A stretch of 64,000 nt of DNA from Altibacter sp. (lineage in GTDB: Bacteria; Bacteroidota; Bacteroidia; Flavobacteriales; Flavobacteriaceae). The stretch lies in the NCBI RefSeq assembly GCF_019913785.1, contig NZ_JAIOHK010000055.1, forward strand, positions 186,001 through 250,000, in the 5' to 3' direction. Each line of letters opens with the position of its first letter. Position 1 is the stretch's first letter. Below the pieces are notes generated by a model. It was given only the letters and a program-made list of their open reading frames with translations. It was not told the DNA's origin and ran no database searches. Of this stretch, positions 18,003-27,746 are shown in pieces. A program made the translations under genes and the position numbers.

Positions 18003-18746
18003 ATGAAGCAGCTTTCTAAAATCCTCAGCTATCCGTTATCGGCTGTATTTCTTCTCCTTTTCGGTCTTAATCTTCTTTTATTTCATCCTATTCAATGGTT
18101 TTGCTTGAATGTATTCGGATATCAAGCGCATAAAAAGAGCGTGGACTATTTTAATTGGGTAATTGTCCGACTATTGCATATTGTAGGTGGGACCTATGCT
18201 ATTAGAATTCATGAAAAGCTTCCTTTGAATGTGCCTGTTATTATTGTTTCTAACCATCAAAGTATGTGGGACATTTCTCCCCTAATTTGGTTTCTTAGAA
18301 AATTGCATCCAAAATTCATTTCTAAAATTGAATTGGGAAAAGGAATCCCTTCGGTTTCTTTCAATCTGAAATACGGCGGAAGCGTCCTCATAGACCGTAA
18401 AGATCCACAACAAGCAACCGAACAGATCACAAAAATTGCCCATTACATTTCAGAGCACAATCGCTCCGTAGTCATTTTTCCTGAAGGCACCCGAAGCAGA
18501 GATGGCCATTTAAAAACATTTCATCGAAAGGGTCTTACCACCTTGTTCAAAAATGCTCCCGAAGCCTATGTGCTACCTATTACGGTAAACAATTCCTGGA
18601 AATTACAAACCAAAGGCATGTTCCCCATCCCTTTGGGAGTCCATTTAACATTTGATATCCAAGCCCCTGTCAAAGTTTCAGATCACAGCTCGGATGCCCT
18701 TATCGACCTCCTAGAACGACAGATCGGTGCCATGGTCAAAAATTAG
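18003..18746 (+). CDS. 1-acyl-sn-glycerol-3-phosphate acyltransferase (PlsC family)
   Basis: Makes phosphatidic acid by acylating lysophosphatidic acid at the inner membrane. 247 residues with an N-terminal hydrophobic region (about 10-30). The catalytic HxxxxD is in SNHQSMWDIS and the glycerol-phosphate binding motif is FPEGTRSRDG. A second member lies at 61400-62143. Its stop overlaps the convergent radical SAM gene by 4 bp. Confidence 0.93.
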   Translation: MKQLSKILSYPLSAVFLLLFGLNLLLFHPIQWFCLNVFGYQAHKKSVDYFNWVIVRLLHIVGGTYAIRIHEKLPLNVPVIIVSNHQSMWDISPLIWFLRKLHPKFISKIELGKGIPSVSFNLKYGGSVLIDRKDPQQATEQITKIAHYISEHNRSVVIFPEGTRSRDGHLKTFHRKGLTTLFKNAPEAYVLPITVNNSWKLQTKGMFPIPLGVHLTFDIQAPVKVSDHSSDALIDLLERQIGAMVKN

Positions 18747-19813
18747 AACAACCGCATTTGAGGGTTTTTAAGTCGCAGGTAGTGTGTTTCATCTAAGGGT
18801 AGTATTTCCCTTCCCTTCATAAACTTCTTTTTAGCCAACGCCATGGTTGCGCTTATTTGAGCAGCAATAACGCCTTCGCCCCGCATCCGTCTTCCAAACT
18901 GACTGTCATTTAGATTCCCTCCATGGCATTCGGCAATTTGATTGAGAATTCGTTCTGCCTTATCTGGAATGGTTTTATACGCCCAATCTTTAAATAGTGC
19001 GGCAATTTGTCCGTTTAATCGGACTATCGTAAAGGCTACATTTTTCGCCCCCATTTCAGCTACTTTCTTCACCAAAGGAATGATCTCATGACTATTTAAG
19101 GAGGGAATGATAGGTGCCATCATCACGCCAACCGGGATATTATTTTCTGAAAGTACCTGCACCGTTTTTAAGCGTTGTTTGATACTTGCCGTACGCGGTT
19201 CGAGCAATCTCCTAGTCTCTTCCGAAAGTGACGTAATGGAAATATTCACAGTAATAATATTGAGTCGTGCCATTTCCTTTAAAATATCCAAATCACGTAG
19301 CACGAGTGAATTTTTCGTAATGATACCAGTAGGATGTTTCCATTTCAGCAAGACTTCCAGACACTTTCTGGTAATGCCCAATTTTCGTTCGATGGGTTGG
19401 TAACAATCTGTATTTCCTGAAAACACAATGGTTTGCGGTTTCCAATTTTTGTTTTTCAACTTTTCATCGAGCAATAGTGGTGCATTCTTTTTTACAAGAA
19501 TGTTTCGTTCAAAATCCAGCCCGGCTCCATAACCCCAATATTCATGGCTATTACGAGCATAACAATACACACAGCCGTGTTCACAGCCTTGATAGGGATT
19601 TGCCGAAAAATTCATCCCCACATCGGGACTATGTATCTTGTTCACAAATGATTTTGGGAATACTTCAATATAGTTGGTTCTGTTCCTATCGGCTTCTTCT
19701 CCTTCTGTTTCACAGAAATTGAGGAAATCATCCCGAGTTTCGTGGTGCAGTTCGAAAAACTTGTTAGCTATGTTGCGTTGTGCACCACGGCCTTTTAAAA
19801 AAGATTCAGACAT
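18743..19813 (-). CDS. PA0069 family radical SAM protein
   Basis: 356 residues from the ATG at 19813. The cluster motif Cx3Cx2C is C77, C81, C84 in NPYQGCEHGCVYCYAR, followed by HEYWGYGAGLDFE, a sequence characteristic of the PA0069/Rv2578c group related to spore photoproduct lyase. Its substrate is not known. An in-frame TTG 10 codons upstream (19843) coincides with a TAGCTTTG promoter element, so the ATG is the better start. It overlaps the convergent acyltransferase by 4 bp. Confidence 0.92.
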   Translation of the reverse strand: MSESFLKGRGAQRNIANKFFELHHETRDDFLNFCETEGEEADRNRTNYIEVFPKSFVNKIHSPDVGMNFSANPYQGCEHGCVYCYARNSHEYWGYGAGLDFERNILVKKNAPLLLDEKLKNKNWKPQTIVFSGNTDCYQPIERKLGITRKCLEVLLKWKHPTGIITKNSLVLRDLDILKEMARLNIITVNISITSLSEETRRLLEPRTASIKQRLKTVQVLSENNIPVGVMMAPIIPSLNSHEIIPLVKKVAEMGAKNVAFTIVRLNGQIAALFKDWAYKTIPDKAERILNQIAECHGGNLNDSQFGRRMRGEGVIAAQISATMALAKKKFMKGREILPLDETHYLRLKNPQMRLF

Positions 19814-19840
19814 AAAATAGCGTTGAGATGAAGACTTCTT

Positions 19841-19848
19841 CAAAGCTA
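19841..19848 (-). promoter_or_regulatory. -7 element of the radical SAM gene
   Basis: TAGCTTTG on the minus strand, 27 bp before the ATG at 19813. It argues against the longer reading that starts inside it. Confidence 0.5.
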
Positions 19849-19894
19849 TTTATTATTTGGAATATTTCCTAATTAACTTGGATTTAATCCAATA

Positions 19895-20677
19895 TTATTT
19901 TCCCGGAAAATTTGCCTTGCGCTTTTCTAAGAAGGCCTGAGTCCCTTCTTGAAAATCGGCTGTCCCAAAACACTTCCCAAATTGGGTGATTTCTTCATCG
20001 AAACCATTCTCTCCATCTTCATAACCTGCATTTATGGCTGCAATCGCAGCTGCAATAGCTACCGAAGAATTTCTCGAAATTTTATCTGCGAGTTTATTGG
20101 CTAGTTCTAATAGTTCGGGTTGAGGTGTCACATAATTTACCAATCCGTATTGCAAAGCTGTACTGGCATCTATCATTCCCGCCGTCATAATCATTTCCAT
20201 GGCTCTACCTTTACCCACCAATTGTGGAAGTCGCTGTGTTCCGCCATAACCGGGAATCACGCCCAAACTCACCTCGGGAAGGCCCATTTTTGCGTTATCG
20301 CTTGCAATTCGAAAATGTGCTGCCATGGCCAATTCCAGTCCGCCACCCAATGCAAAGCCGTTTACAGCCGCAATGACCGGAGTTGACAGATGGGCTACAA
20401 AGTCGAAAAGCTTGGCCTGCCCCTCTGCCGCTAATTGCTCGCCCTGTGCCACCGAAAAGTCAGCAAATTCGCTAATGTCGGCTCCTGCGACAAACGCCTT
20501 TTCACCGCTTCCGGTTATAATGACGACTTTTACTTTTTTATGCTCGTCGGCGGCTTTAAATGCAAGATGCAGTTCTTTTATGGTTGCACGATTCAGTGCG
20601 TTGAGTTTTTCGGGTCTGTTAATGGTAATTGTAGTGATTCCGTTTTGGGTTTCGGAAAGAATATTTTTGTAGTTCAT
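19895..20677 (-). CDS. Enoyl-CoA hydratase/isomerase family protein (crotonase)
   Basis: 260-residue crotonase, probably the hydration step of fatty-acid beta-oxidation (trans-2-enoyl-CoA to 3-hydroxyacyl-CoA). Visible features: CoA-binding EKAFVAGADISEF, the oxyanion-hole region NGFALGGGLELAMA, and both catalytic Glu positions of true hydratases (LPEVSLGVIPGYGGTQRL and AMEMIMTAG). No fatty-acid genes surround it; it is separated from the histidine kinase by about 50 bp on the same strand. Confidence 0.92.
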   Translation of the reverse strand: MNYKNILSETQNGITTITINRPEKLNALNRATIKELHLAFKAADEHKKVKVVIITGSGEKAFVAGADISEFADFSVAQGEQLAAEGQAKLFDFVAHLSTPVIAAVNGFALGGGLELAMAAHFRIASDNAKMGLPEVSLGVIPGYGGTQRLPQLVGKGRAMEMIMTAGMIDASTALQYGLVNYVTPQPELLELANKLADKISRNSSVAIAAAIAAINAGYEDGENGFDEEITQFGKCFGTADFQEGTQAFLEKRKANFPGK

Positions 20678-20729
20678 GCCTTTTGGTTTGTAGGGTTATA
20701 GGTTCAGTGTGATAAAATTACAAAAACAG

Positions 20730-22187
20730 CTACAATTGCTTAGGGAACATTACCGTAAATGTGGTTCCTTCCCCATCAGCCGAAGTTAGTGTAATGGATC
20801 CGCCATAGGTTTCCACAATTTTCTTTACCATGGCCAGGCCAAGGCCCATCCCGCTGGTTTTGGTTGTAAATTTTGGTTCAAACACCTTGGTTTTATTCAT
20901 TTCTGATATACCCAGCCCATTGTCTTTTACCGTGATAACAGCGTTACTTCCTTCGGAATAAACCCTTACATCGATTCTAGGGTCTTCGGGATTCTTTTGC
21001 TCAATGGTGTGAATGCTATTTTTGATCAAATTAGTGATTACGCGAATCAATTGTGTGCGATCGAATTTTGCTATGATTTTAGTTTCTTCAGAAAAGAAAT
21101 AGATATAATCTTCATTAAAAATATCCAAGGCCAATTTTGTAATCTTCACCACGTTTAAGGTTTCGTCCTGCTGTGCCGGCATCTGTGCATAGGTGGAAAA
21201 GGCCGATGCTATCGAACTCATCGTATCAATTTGCTGTATGAGTGTATTGGTGTACTCGTTCAATTTTTTGTCGATATCTGGATCGTTTGCATCAAATTTT
21301 CTTTGAAAACTCTGCACGGTCAACCGCATAGGTGTCAACGGATTTTTTATCTCATGTGCCACTTGTTTGGCCATTTCACGCCATGCGGCTTCTCGTTCGT
21401 TCGCTGCGAGTTGTGCCGCACTGGATTCTAGCTCATCGATCATGCCATTATACGCGTTTACCAAGGTCGAAATCTCATGCGTCGTATCTTCAATAAATAT
21501 CTTTTTATTTCTTTTATTAAGACGGGTTTGCGTAATCTTTTCACTGATGGCGTTCAACGAACGCGTTATGTATTTAGATAAAAAATAGGCCAACGCAATC
21601 GCGATTAACAACATCAATAGATAGGCATATCCAAGTCGGGTGAGGTTCTCTTTAAGTTCTTTGTTTAAGAACCCATCATCTTCGATATAGGGGAGGTTGA
21701 GGATTGCCAGTGGCTTAAAGTAACTGTCGGTGATATAGGAATAAGCTGATTGGTATTCCTGTCCGTCTTCTTTAAATTGTTCCACAAAGTGTTTGTTTGA
21801 GGAAGTTTCCAAAGCTTCTATTACATAGGTGGGTAAGGTTTCGGCTGTTGTATCTTTAAAGAAGGAGGCCTTGGACGATTTTAAAAGATTTCCGTCGAGG
21901 TCGTACAGGTATATTTCGAGGTTGTGGATGTTTTTAATCTCATATATCTTTTCTTTGAAAATAAGCGGGATGTTCTCTGTATCTACAGGGTAAGTAGTTG
22001 TCTTTAGGGCATAGTTTATGTTTTCACGTATGGCCGTCTCCTTCCGCAGTAAGCGTTCCCGGTGATAGTCTTCGGCCTCCTCACTATACTGAAAAATGGT
22101 GACCAGCGCAATCAAGATAGAGGCGCCCACTACTAGGAGTAGCATGGATAAGAATATTCGGAATCGCAACGATTTGGTAAAATTCAT
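20730..22187 (-). CDS. Sensor histidine kinase (NtrY-like)
   Basis: 485 residues. TM1 at about 11-32, an extracytoplasmic sensor of about 150 residues (33-183), TM2 at about 186-206, then HAMP, a HisKA domain with the phospho-acceptor H278 in VAHEIKNPLTPMR, and a HATPase domain with N box (LIKNSIH), G1 (VKDNGLGIS) and G2 (GMGLGLAM). The HEIKNPLTPMR sequence is typical of NtrY-like kinases. No response regulator lies beside it, so its partner is elsewhere. The signal is unknown. Confidence 0.94.
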   Translation of the reverse strand: MNFTKSLRFRIFLSMLLLVVGASILIALVTIFQYSEEAEDYHRERLLRKETAIRENINYALKTTTYPVDTENIPLIFKEKIYEIKNIHNLEIYLYDLDGNLLKSSKASFFKDTTAETLPTYVIEALETSSNKHFVEQFKEDGQEYQSAYSYITDSYFKPLAILNLPYIEDDGFLNKELKENLTRLGYAYLLMLLIAIALAYFLSKYITRSLNAISEKITQTRLNKRNKKIFIEDTTHEISTLVNAYNGMIDELESSAAQLAANEREAAWREMAKQVAHEIKNPLTPMRLTVQSFQRKFDANDPDIDKKLNEYTNTLIQQIDTMSSIASAFSTYAQMPAQQDETLNVVKITKLALDIFNEDYIYFFSEETKIIAKFDRTQLIRVITNLIKNSIHTIEQKNPEDPRIDVRVYSEGSNAVITVKDNGLGISEMNKTKVFEPKFTTKTSGMGLGLAMVKKIVETYGGSITLTSADGEGTTFTVMFPKQL

Positions 22188-22235
22188 ATAGCCCGTTTGT
22201 CTTGGAAAGGTAACAATAATTAAACCATATTTTGT

Positions 22236-22775
22236 TTACGGGTTCCGTTCCCTAATTCGTTTGTACATTTTATACCCCAACATAAGAAGCACAGAGAATA
22301 GCACAATTCCTACTACGCCATAGATCCAGTTCACCGCATTTTTTAGAATAACCAGAAAAACAACGGCAAATAAAATTAAAGTAGCCCCTTCGTTAAAAAT
22401 TCGCATAAAATTAGAGGAGTGTTTTACCTCGTCGTTTTGAAGTTGTAGAAATATTAGATGACACTTGATGTGGTATATAATCAGCAACACCACAAAGCCC
22501 AGTTTTACCTGCATCCAAGCATCGCCAAGGTAAAAGGGACGAAGCACGAGTAGCCAAATCGCAAATCCGGTCGCCAAGATCATGGAGGGCCAGGTAATGA
22601 TATACCATAACCTTTTGGCCATAATTTTAAATTGTGTACCAAGGATCTCTTTTTCGGGGGAAGGTTTGTGAAATGCTTCAATCTGGTAGACAAATAATCG
22701 TACTATGTAAAACAATCCTGCAAACCAGGTAATCACAAAGATGAGGTGTAAGGATTTTATATAGTTGTATTCCAT
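22236..22775 (-). CDS. hemJ: HemJ-like protoporphyrinogen IX oxidase (CopD family)
   Basis: 179-residue membrane protein with four to five helices. The HemJ opening pattern is clear: IKSLHLIFVITWFAGLFYIVRLFVYQIEA, where the early His and Arg are conserved. It would oxidise protoporphyrinogen IX to protoporphyrin IX, the step before ferrochelatase, which is encoded at 29889-30926. It overlaps the upstream BNR gene by one base but has no evident functional link to it. CopD-type annotation is also seen for this family; the pattern favours HemJ. Confidence 0.82.
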   Translation of the reverse strand: MEYNYIKSLHLIFVITWFAGLFYIVRLFVYQIEAFHKPSPEKEILGTQFKIMAKRLWYIITWPSMILATGFAIWLLVLRPFYLGDAWMQVKLGFVVLLIIYHIKCHLIFLQLQNDEVKHSSNFMRIFNEGATLILFAVVFLVILKNAVNWIYGVVGIVLFSVLLMLGYKMYKRIRERNP

Positions 22776-25700
22776 TACTCTTTTTCTTCCTCAACAAACA
22801 AATAATTCAGATTCATCGCATTAAATTGATCATTAAATGCTTTGATCTCTTCCGAAACTAAGGTGTCAAACTTTGCCAATTCTACATTGATCTGCTGGGT
22901 CAACTCATCCTTTACAGCAATGTCCTGTTGTGTTGGTGGGAAATCGTCCATCCCCACCAAACTATTTAAATGCCCTAATTTATTGGTTAGTTTAATAGGA
23001 AAGTTAAGGGGATCCTGCCCGCTCTTATTCTGAGTTTGATACAGTGCCTTTTCGATCTCTCCGAAATCTTCACTCAACTTTTTTGCTTTTTCAACCAGAT
23101 CCTTTACCTGTTCATTCTCTTTGTATTGCTTCTGAAATGCTTCCAGTTGTGCATTGATCTTTCGAATCTTTTTAATGGATTTGTGCGCCTTATCTACTGT
23201 TTCGTTCACATCGGTAATAAAATCGAATTGCCGTTGCATTCCGGCGATATCTGTTTCCGAATTTCCATCGGGAACTATATGGAACGTCTGCGAAAAAGTT
23301 TCGGCTCCTACCGTTAACACTACCTTGTATTGTCCCGGAACTGCCTGCGGTGCATTGGTGCTCGCCCACCAAAGAATCATCCCCTTTAAACGTTCGGCTC
23401 CTTTACCGCGCATGTCCCAGGTATGAAAATTGGCTCCTTTTTTTACTTCCAGCTTGTCTTCCTTATCCTTATTACTGAAGGCTTTGATCGTATCGTTCTT
23501 GGAGTTTAAGTAGCTTAGTTTTATTTCCTTTTCCGCAGGATCTTTTACATAGAAATAAGTCATAACCCCATTCGGGTGATTGGTGCCACTGGTGAGTGAT
23601 CCCTTTCTGGAATTACCATCCATTCGATAGGTATCCTTTGGTTTATACAGGAAATTCTCCTTTCCCTTTGCTGAAGCCAATTGATGAATCACCGTTAGAT
23701 CATCGATAATCCAAAGGCTTCTTCCCTGCGTTGCAACAATTAAATTATTTTCTTTTACGGCGAGATCGGTAATGGGAACTATGGGTAAATTAAGCTGAAA
23801 CGATTGCCAATTAGCCCCATCGTCAAACGAAATATACATACCGGTTTCGGTACCGGCATAGAGTAATCCCTTTCGTTTCGGGTCTTCCCGAAGCACTCTC
23901 GTAAAATGTTCGGCCGAGATCCCATTGGTAATCTTTTTCCACGTTTTTCCGAAGTCGGAAGTTTTATATAGATAAGGAGCAAAATCTCCCGATTTATACT
24001 TCGTCCCGGCAATATAACAGGTGGCCGCATCGAAAACCGAAGGTTCCACGCTGTTGATCATCATCCATTCGGGCATTCCTTTGGGCGTAACATTTTCCCA
24101 ATTTTTTCCCCCATCACGTGTTAAATGCACCAAGCCATCATCACTTCCTGTCCAAATAACTCCTGCCGTTACAGGCGATTCGGCCGCGGCAAAAATGGTG
24201 CAATAATACTCTACCGAAGTATTATCCTGTGTAATAGGCCCTCCGGACGATTTTAGTTTTGTGGGGTCATTCCGCGTCAAATCCGGGCTAATTACTTCCC
24301 AGCTCTCTCCTTCATTCGTGGTAAGGTGTAGTTGATTGGATGCCGTATATAATTTATTTGGATCGTGGGGTGAAAAGAAAATTGGGAAGTTCCATTGAAA
24401 ACGGTACTTCATAGCTTCGGCTCCATGTCCCATAGGATTGTCCGGCCATACGCTTACGCTCCTAACCGTTCCCTTTTCGTGATTATAACGGGTTAAAAAT
24501 CCATCATAGCTTCCGCCATACACTATATCATTGTTCTTAGGATCTACCGCTATATGCGCACTTTCCCCTCCTGCGGTGGGTTCCCAATCGTCTTCGTCTA
24601 TACTCCATCCTTCATTGCGGTGTGAAATTCGGATGGTTGAATTGTCCTGCTGCGCCGCATAAATTCGATACGGAAATGAATTGTCCGTCGTAACTCGATA
24701 AAATTGAGAGGTTGGCTGATTGTAATAGGTACTCCAGGTTTCTCCACCGTCATAGGTCACTTGAGCTCCCCCATCGTCTCCAATGATCATTCTATCCGGA
24801 TTTTCCGGGGCGATCCACAGATCGTGATGGTCCCCATGAGGGGCATTATAGGTTTCATAGGTTTTTCCTCCATCGGTACTTTTATGGTAGTTTACATTGA
24901 GTACATATACAATGTCTTCGTCCATGGGATCTGCATAAATCCGTGTGTAGTACCAGGCTCGCTGACGTAATTTCCGTTCGTCGTTTACATTGGACCAGGT
25001 TTCGCCTCCGTCATCGCTTCGGTAAACGCCTCCATTTTCTTTGTTTTCGACTATGGCCCAAACTCGGTCACTATTTGCCGGGGAAACGGTCACCCCGATA
25101 ATTCCCAGCGTATCCTTGGGAAACCCCTTATTTGTTGATATTTCATTCCAAGTTTCTCCGCTGTCCGTACTCTTCCACAGTGCCGAACCATCTCCGCCAC
25201 TGCTCAAACTATAGGGTGTACGTCGTACATTCCAGGTAGAAGCATATAAAATTCGGGGGTTATTTGGATCCATAATAAGATCTACAGCACCGGAGTGTTC
25301 ATTGGCAAATAAGGTCTTACGCCAAGTTTTTCCACCATCCGTTGATTTGTACACTCCCCGATCCTGAGTTGGTTTATAGATATTTCCCAACACAGCCGCA
25401 TACACGAGATTGTGATCTTTTGGGTGGATAGCAATTCGAGGGATATGTCTGCCATTTTCAAGACCCATTTGCTTCCACGATTTTCCGGCGTCTTCGGTTT
25501 TCCAGATTCCGTAGCCCGAAGAGACGTTTCCACGAACGGTTTTTTCACCACCGCCAACATAGATCACATTGGGATCATCTTGTGCCACTTCAATAGCGCC
25601 AATTGATCCTCCAAAAAAGCCGTCGGAGATATTTTCCCAATGTCTGCCGCCGTCTTTAGTCTCCCAAATTCCACCACCGGTAGCGCCAAAATAAAATAAA

Positions 25701-25882
25701 TTCGGTTTTCCGGGAACGCCTGTTACGGCTGCACTTCGGCCACCGCGAAAAGGACCAATTAATCTATATTCTACAGTCTCGTATAAGGCCGAATCATAGG
25801 ACTGCGCAAAAGATTTTTCAGAAAAAAAACCGAAGCACAGCATTGTGAAAAGCACGGAAAGGGAAAGGCGAAAATGACGCAT
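22775..25882 (-). CDS. Large exported BNR/sortilin-type beta-propeller protein
   Basis: 1035 residues with a signal peptide (to SEKSFAQ, residue 27). The body is a series of BNR/Asp-box repeats (many SxDGGKTW-like copies, for example KDGGRHWEN, STDGGKTWRK, SDDGGETWSN, SDFGKTWKK), as in sortilin/VPS10-type propellers and some glycoside hydrolases. The last 300 residues are a different, more helical region (FDFITDVNETVDKAHKSIKKIRKINAQ) that may be a second domain. There is no T9SS tail. It is often annotated as a glycosyl hydrolase, but no catalytic residues could be assigned. Confidence 0.85.
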   Translation of the reverse strand: MRHFRLSLSVLFTMLCFGFFSEKSFAQSYDSALYETVEYRLIGPFRGGRSAAVTGVPGKPNLFYFGATGGGIWETKDGGRHWENISDGFFGGSIGAIEVAQDDPNVIYVGGGEKTVRGNVSSGYGIWKTEDAGKSWKQMGLENGRHIPRIAIHPKDHNLVYAAVLGNIYKPTQDRGVYKSTDGGKTWRKTLFANEHSGAVDLIMDPNNPRILYASTWNVRRTPYSLSSGGDGSALWKSTDSGETWNEISTNKGFPKDTLGIIGVTVSPANSDRVWAIVENKENGGVYRSDDGGETWSNVNDERKLRQRAWYYTRIYADPMDEDIVYVLNVNYHKSTDGGKTYETYNAPHGDHHDLWIAPENPDRMIIGDDGGAQVTYDGGETWSTYYNQPTSQFYRVTTDNSFPYRIYAAQQDNSTIRISHRNEGWSIDEDDWEPTAGGESAHIAVDPKNNDIVYGGSYDGFLTRYNHEKGTVRSVSVWPDNPMGHGAEAMKYRFQWNFPIFFSPHDPNKLYTASNQLHLTTNEGESWEVISPDLTRNDPTKLKSSGGPITQDNTSVEYYCTIFAAAESPVTAGVIWTGSDDGLVHLTRDGGKNWENVTPKGMPEWMMINSVEPSVFDAATCYIAGTKYKSGDFAPYLYKTSDFGKTWKKITNGISAEHFTRVLREDPKRKGLLYAGTETGMYISFDDGANWQSFQLNLPIVPITDLAVKENNLIVATQGRSLWIIDDLTVIHQLASAKGKENFLYKPKDTYRMDGNSRKGSLTSGTNHPNGVMTYFYVKDPAEKEIKLSYLNSKNDTIKAFSNKDKEDKLEVKKGANFHTWDMRGKGAERLKGMILWWASTNAPQAVPGQYKVVLTVGAETFSQTFHIVPDGNSETDIAGMQRQFDFITDVNETVDKAHKSIKKIRKINAQLEAFQKQYKENEQVKDLVEKAKKLSEDFGEIEKALYQTQNKSGQDPLNFPIKLTNKLGHLNSLVGMDDFPPTQQDIAVKDELTQQINVELAKFDTLVSEEIKAFNDQFNAMNLNYLFVEEEKE

Positions 25883-25966
25883 AATCTCTGATTAAAAAGT
25901 TTTTTTAAAGATAAAGTTTCCTTAGCGTTTCTTCAACTCAATCTTATGCATTTTTGTGACAACCCC

Positions 25967-26788
25967 TTATTCACCTTCTAATTCCTCAATTTCAACATGC
26001 TTAATGACCTTTCTGTTCTTTGGTTTATAAGGAATTCTAGCAAGGATATGCTCTATGGCTTCTATACGTGCAGTTGTTTTTTTATCGGCCTTAATTATAG
26101 TCCATGGCGCTATTTCAGTATCAGTACATTCAAACATCTTGTCTTTGTAAAGCGTATACTTGTCCCATAATTGCAATGCTTTCCGGTCTACAGCACTGAA
26201 CTTCCATTTTTTTACAGGACTGGCTTTAATTTCTTCGAATCGCTTCGCCTGCTCGTCTTTCGAAATTGAAAAATAGAATTTGATAAGACGAATTCCGGAG
26301 GCGATGATCATTCGTTCAAAATCGTTCACCTGATTCAAAAAGACCTTGTATTCCTTTTGAGTACAAAATCCGTTAACAGGCTCTACAACCGCCCTGTTAT
26401 ACCAACTTCTATCAAAAAATACAATCTTTCCTTGCTTGGGAAGTTCGTTGATATATCGTTGAAAATACCATTGCCCGCGCTCTTCTTCATTGGGTTTTGG
26501 GAGGGCAACCACTTTGAATTCCCTTGGATTTAAATGCTCCGTAGCCCGCCGAATAGCGCCCCCTTTACCCGCCGCATCACGCCCTTCGAAAAGAATGACA
26601 ATTTTCTCGTTATTGGCCACCGCCCAATGTTGCAATTTGATAAGCTCTTCCTGCAACGATTTTAAGCGGTTCTCATATTTTATAAAGCGTAAGGCCTTTG
26701 CAAAACTGCCGTTTTCAATTAAAAACTGTTTGATTCCTTTTTTGGAATTTAAACTTTTTAACTCGTCTTCCGATATTTTATGCGCCAT
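25967..26788 (-). CDS. Polyphosphate kinase 2 (PPK2), second copy
   Basis: 273-residue PPK2: transfers phosphate between polyphosphate and nucleoside di- or monophosphates. Walker A is GRDAAGKGG at 69-77; the Walker B/lid region is FFDRSWYNRAVVEPV with D126. It follows the other PPK2 by 1 bp, so both are made from one transcript. The two are clear paralogues but far from identical. Which acceptor (ADP, GDP, AMP) each prefers cannot be read from the motifs with certainty. Confidence 0.95.
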   Translation of the reverse strand: MAHKISEDELKSLNSKKGIKQFLIENGSFAKALRFIKYENRLKSLQEELIKLQHWAVANNEKIVILFEGRDAAGKGGAIRRATEHLNPREFKVVALPKPNEEERGQWYFQRYINELPKQGKIVFFDRSWYNRAVVEPVNGFCTQKEYKVFLNQVNDFERMIIASGIRLIKFYFSISKDEQAKRFEEIKASPVKKWKFSAVDRKALQLWDKYTLYKDKMFECTDTEIAPWTIIKADKKTTARIEAIEHILARIPYKPKNRKVIKHVEIEELEGE

Positions 26789-26789
26789 C

Positions 26790-27674
26790 TTAGTCTATTT
26801 GTTTTACCATACGTTGGTATCGTTGTACTACATTCGGGTCTGGAAAAGTGGTCGTGCCAGACGCGCCTTTGCTATCGTATTTAAATTTAGACAGTACGTA
26901 GCGAATACTTTCCAAGCGAGCCTCTTTTTTAATGTTTGTTTTTATAATAATCCACGGACTTATAGACGTATGTGTCTTGCTAAACATTTGTTCTTTATAC
27001 TGCGTATAGCTATCCCAGCGATTCTGCCCTTCCTGATCCACCGGACTAAACTTCCAGCGCTTTAAGGGGTTTTCCAAACGCGATGTAAATCTTCGCAACT
27101 GTTCTTCTTTCGAAATCGAGAACCAGAATTTAATAAGGTCAACGCCATCTTCATAGAGCATATGCTCAAATTCGGGGACTTGTCGTATAAATTTATCGTA
27201 TTCCTCTTCATTGCAAAAGCCCATGACCGGCTCTACTACTGCCCTGTTATACCAACTTCGGTCGAAAAAAACAATTTCTCCCGCATTGGGTAATTGTTTA
27301 ATATATCTTCTAAAATACCACTGCCCTTTTTCAATTTCCGTAGGCTTGGTCAAGGCAACTATACGAATGGAACGGGGGTTTAAATGTTCGATAAATCTTC
27401 GGATGGTGCTTCCTTTTCCGGCAGCGTCTCGACCTTCAAAAATAATACATACTCGTTTTTTGTGCTTCGACACCCACTGCTGCAGGTTCACCAATTCGGC
27501 CTGTAATTTCAGCAATTCCTGTTCGTATTGGATGGTATACAAGATTTCTGAAACCCGTTCTTCTTCTACCTTAGACTTAAGGATGTCGAGAAACTCGGCC
27601 TCACTTTTAGCATTTTTAAAATCTTCGACTTTTAGCATAACATTAGGTGTAATATATAAAGTTGAAACAATCAT
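26790..27674 (-). CDS. Polyphosphate kinase 2 (PPK2), first copy
   Basis: 294 residues from the ATG at 27674; an ATG 12 codons later (27638, MLKVEDF) would give 282 residues and is equally likely, because the first twelve residues are not typical of the family. Motifs: EGRDAAGKGS (Walker A) and FFDRSWYNRAVVEPV. The SDS-like conserved block KRWKFSPVDQEGQNRWDSYTQYKEQMF matches the neighbour's KKWKFSAVDRKALQLWDKYTLYK. A tandem pair with the downstream gene suggests division of labour between polyphosphate use and synthesis. Confidence 0.94.
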   Translation of the reverse strand: MIVSTLYITPNVMLKVEDFKNAKSEAEFLDILKSKVEEERVSEILYTIQYEQELLKLQAELVNLQQWVSKHKKRVCIIFEGRDAAGKGSTIRRFIEHLNPRSIRIVALTKPTEIEKGQWYFRRYIKQLPNAGEIVFFDRSWYNRAVVEPVMGFCNEEEYDKFIRQVPEFEHMLYEDGVDLIKFWFSISKEEQLRRFTSRLENPLKRWKFSPVDQEGQNRWDSYTQYKEQMFSKTHTSISPWIIIKTNIKKEARLESIRYVLSKFKYDSKGASGTTTFPDPNVVQRYQRMVKQID

Positions 27675-27720
27675 TTTATTTAAAAAATGACAATAATCAT
27701 TGAAAATAGGTGAGAAATCT

Positions 27721-27740
27721 GCTAAAAAGGCAAGTTTAGC
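27721..27740. promoter_or_regulatory. Inverted repeat upstream of the ppk2 pair
   Basis: GCTAAA at 27721-27726 and TTTAGC at 27735-27740 with an 8-bp spacer, 46 bp upstream of the ATG at 27674. No T run follows, so it looks more like an operator than a terminator of the gene ending at 27747. Confidence 0.35.
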
Positions 27741-27746
27741 AATATT

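Noticed and set aside
26490-27065. 191-codon plus-strand ORF antisense to both ppk2 genes
   Set aside because: The minus-strand genes carry intact PPK2 motifs; the antisense frame is a by-product of their codon use.
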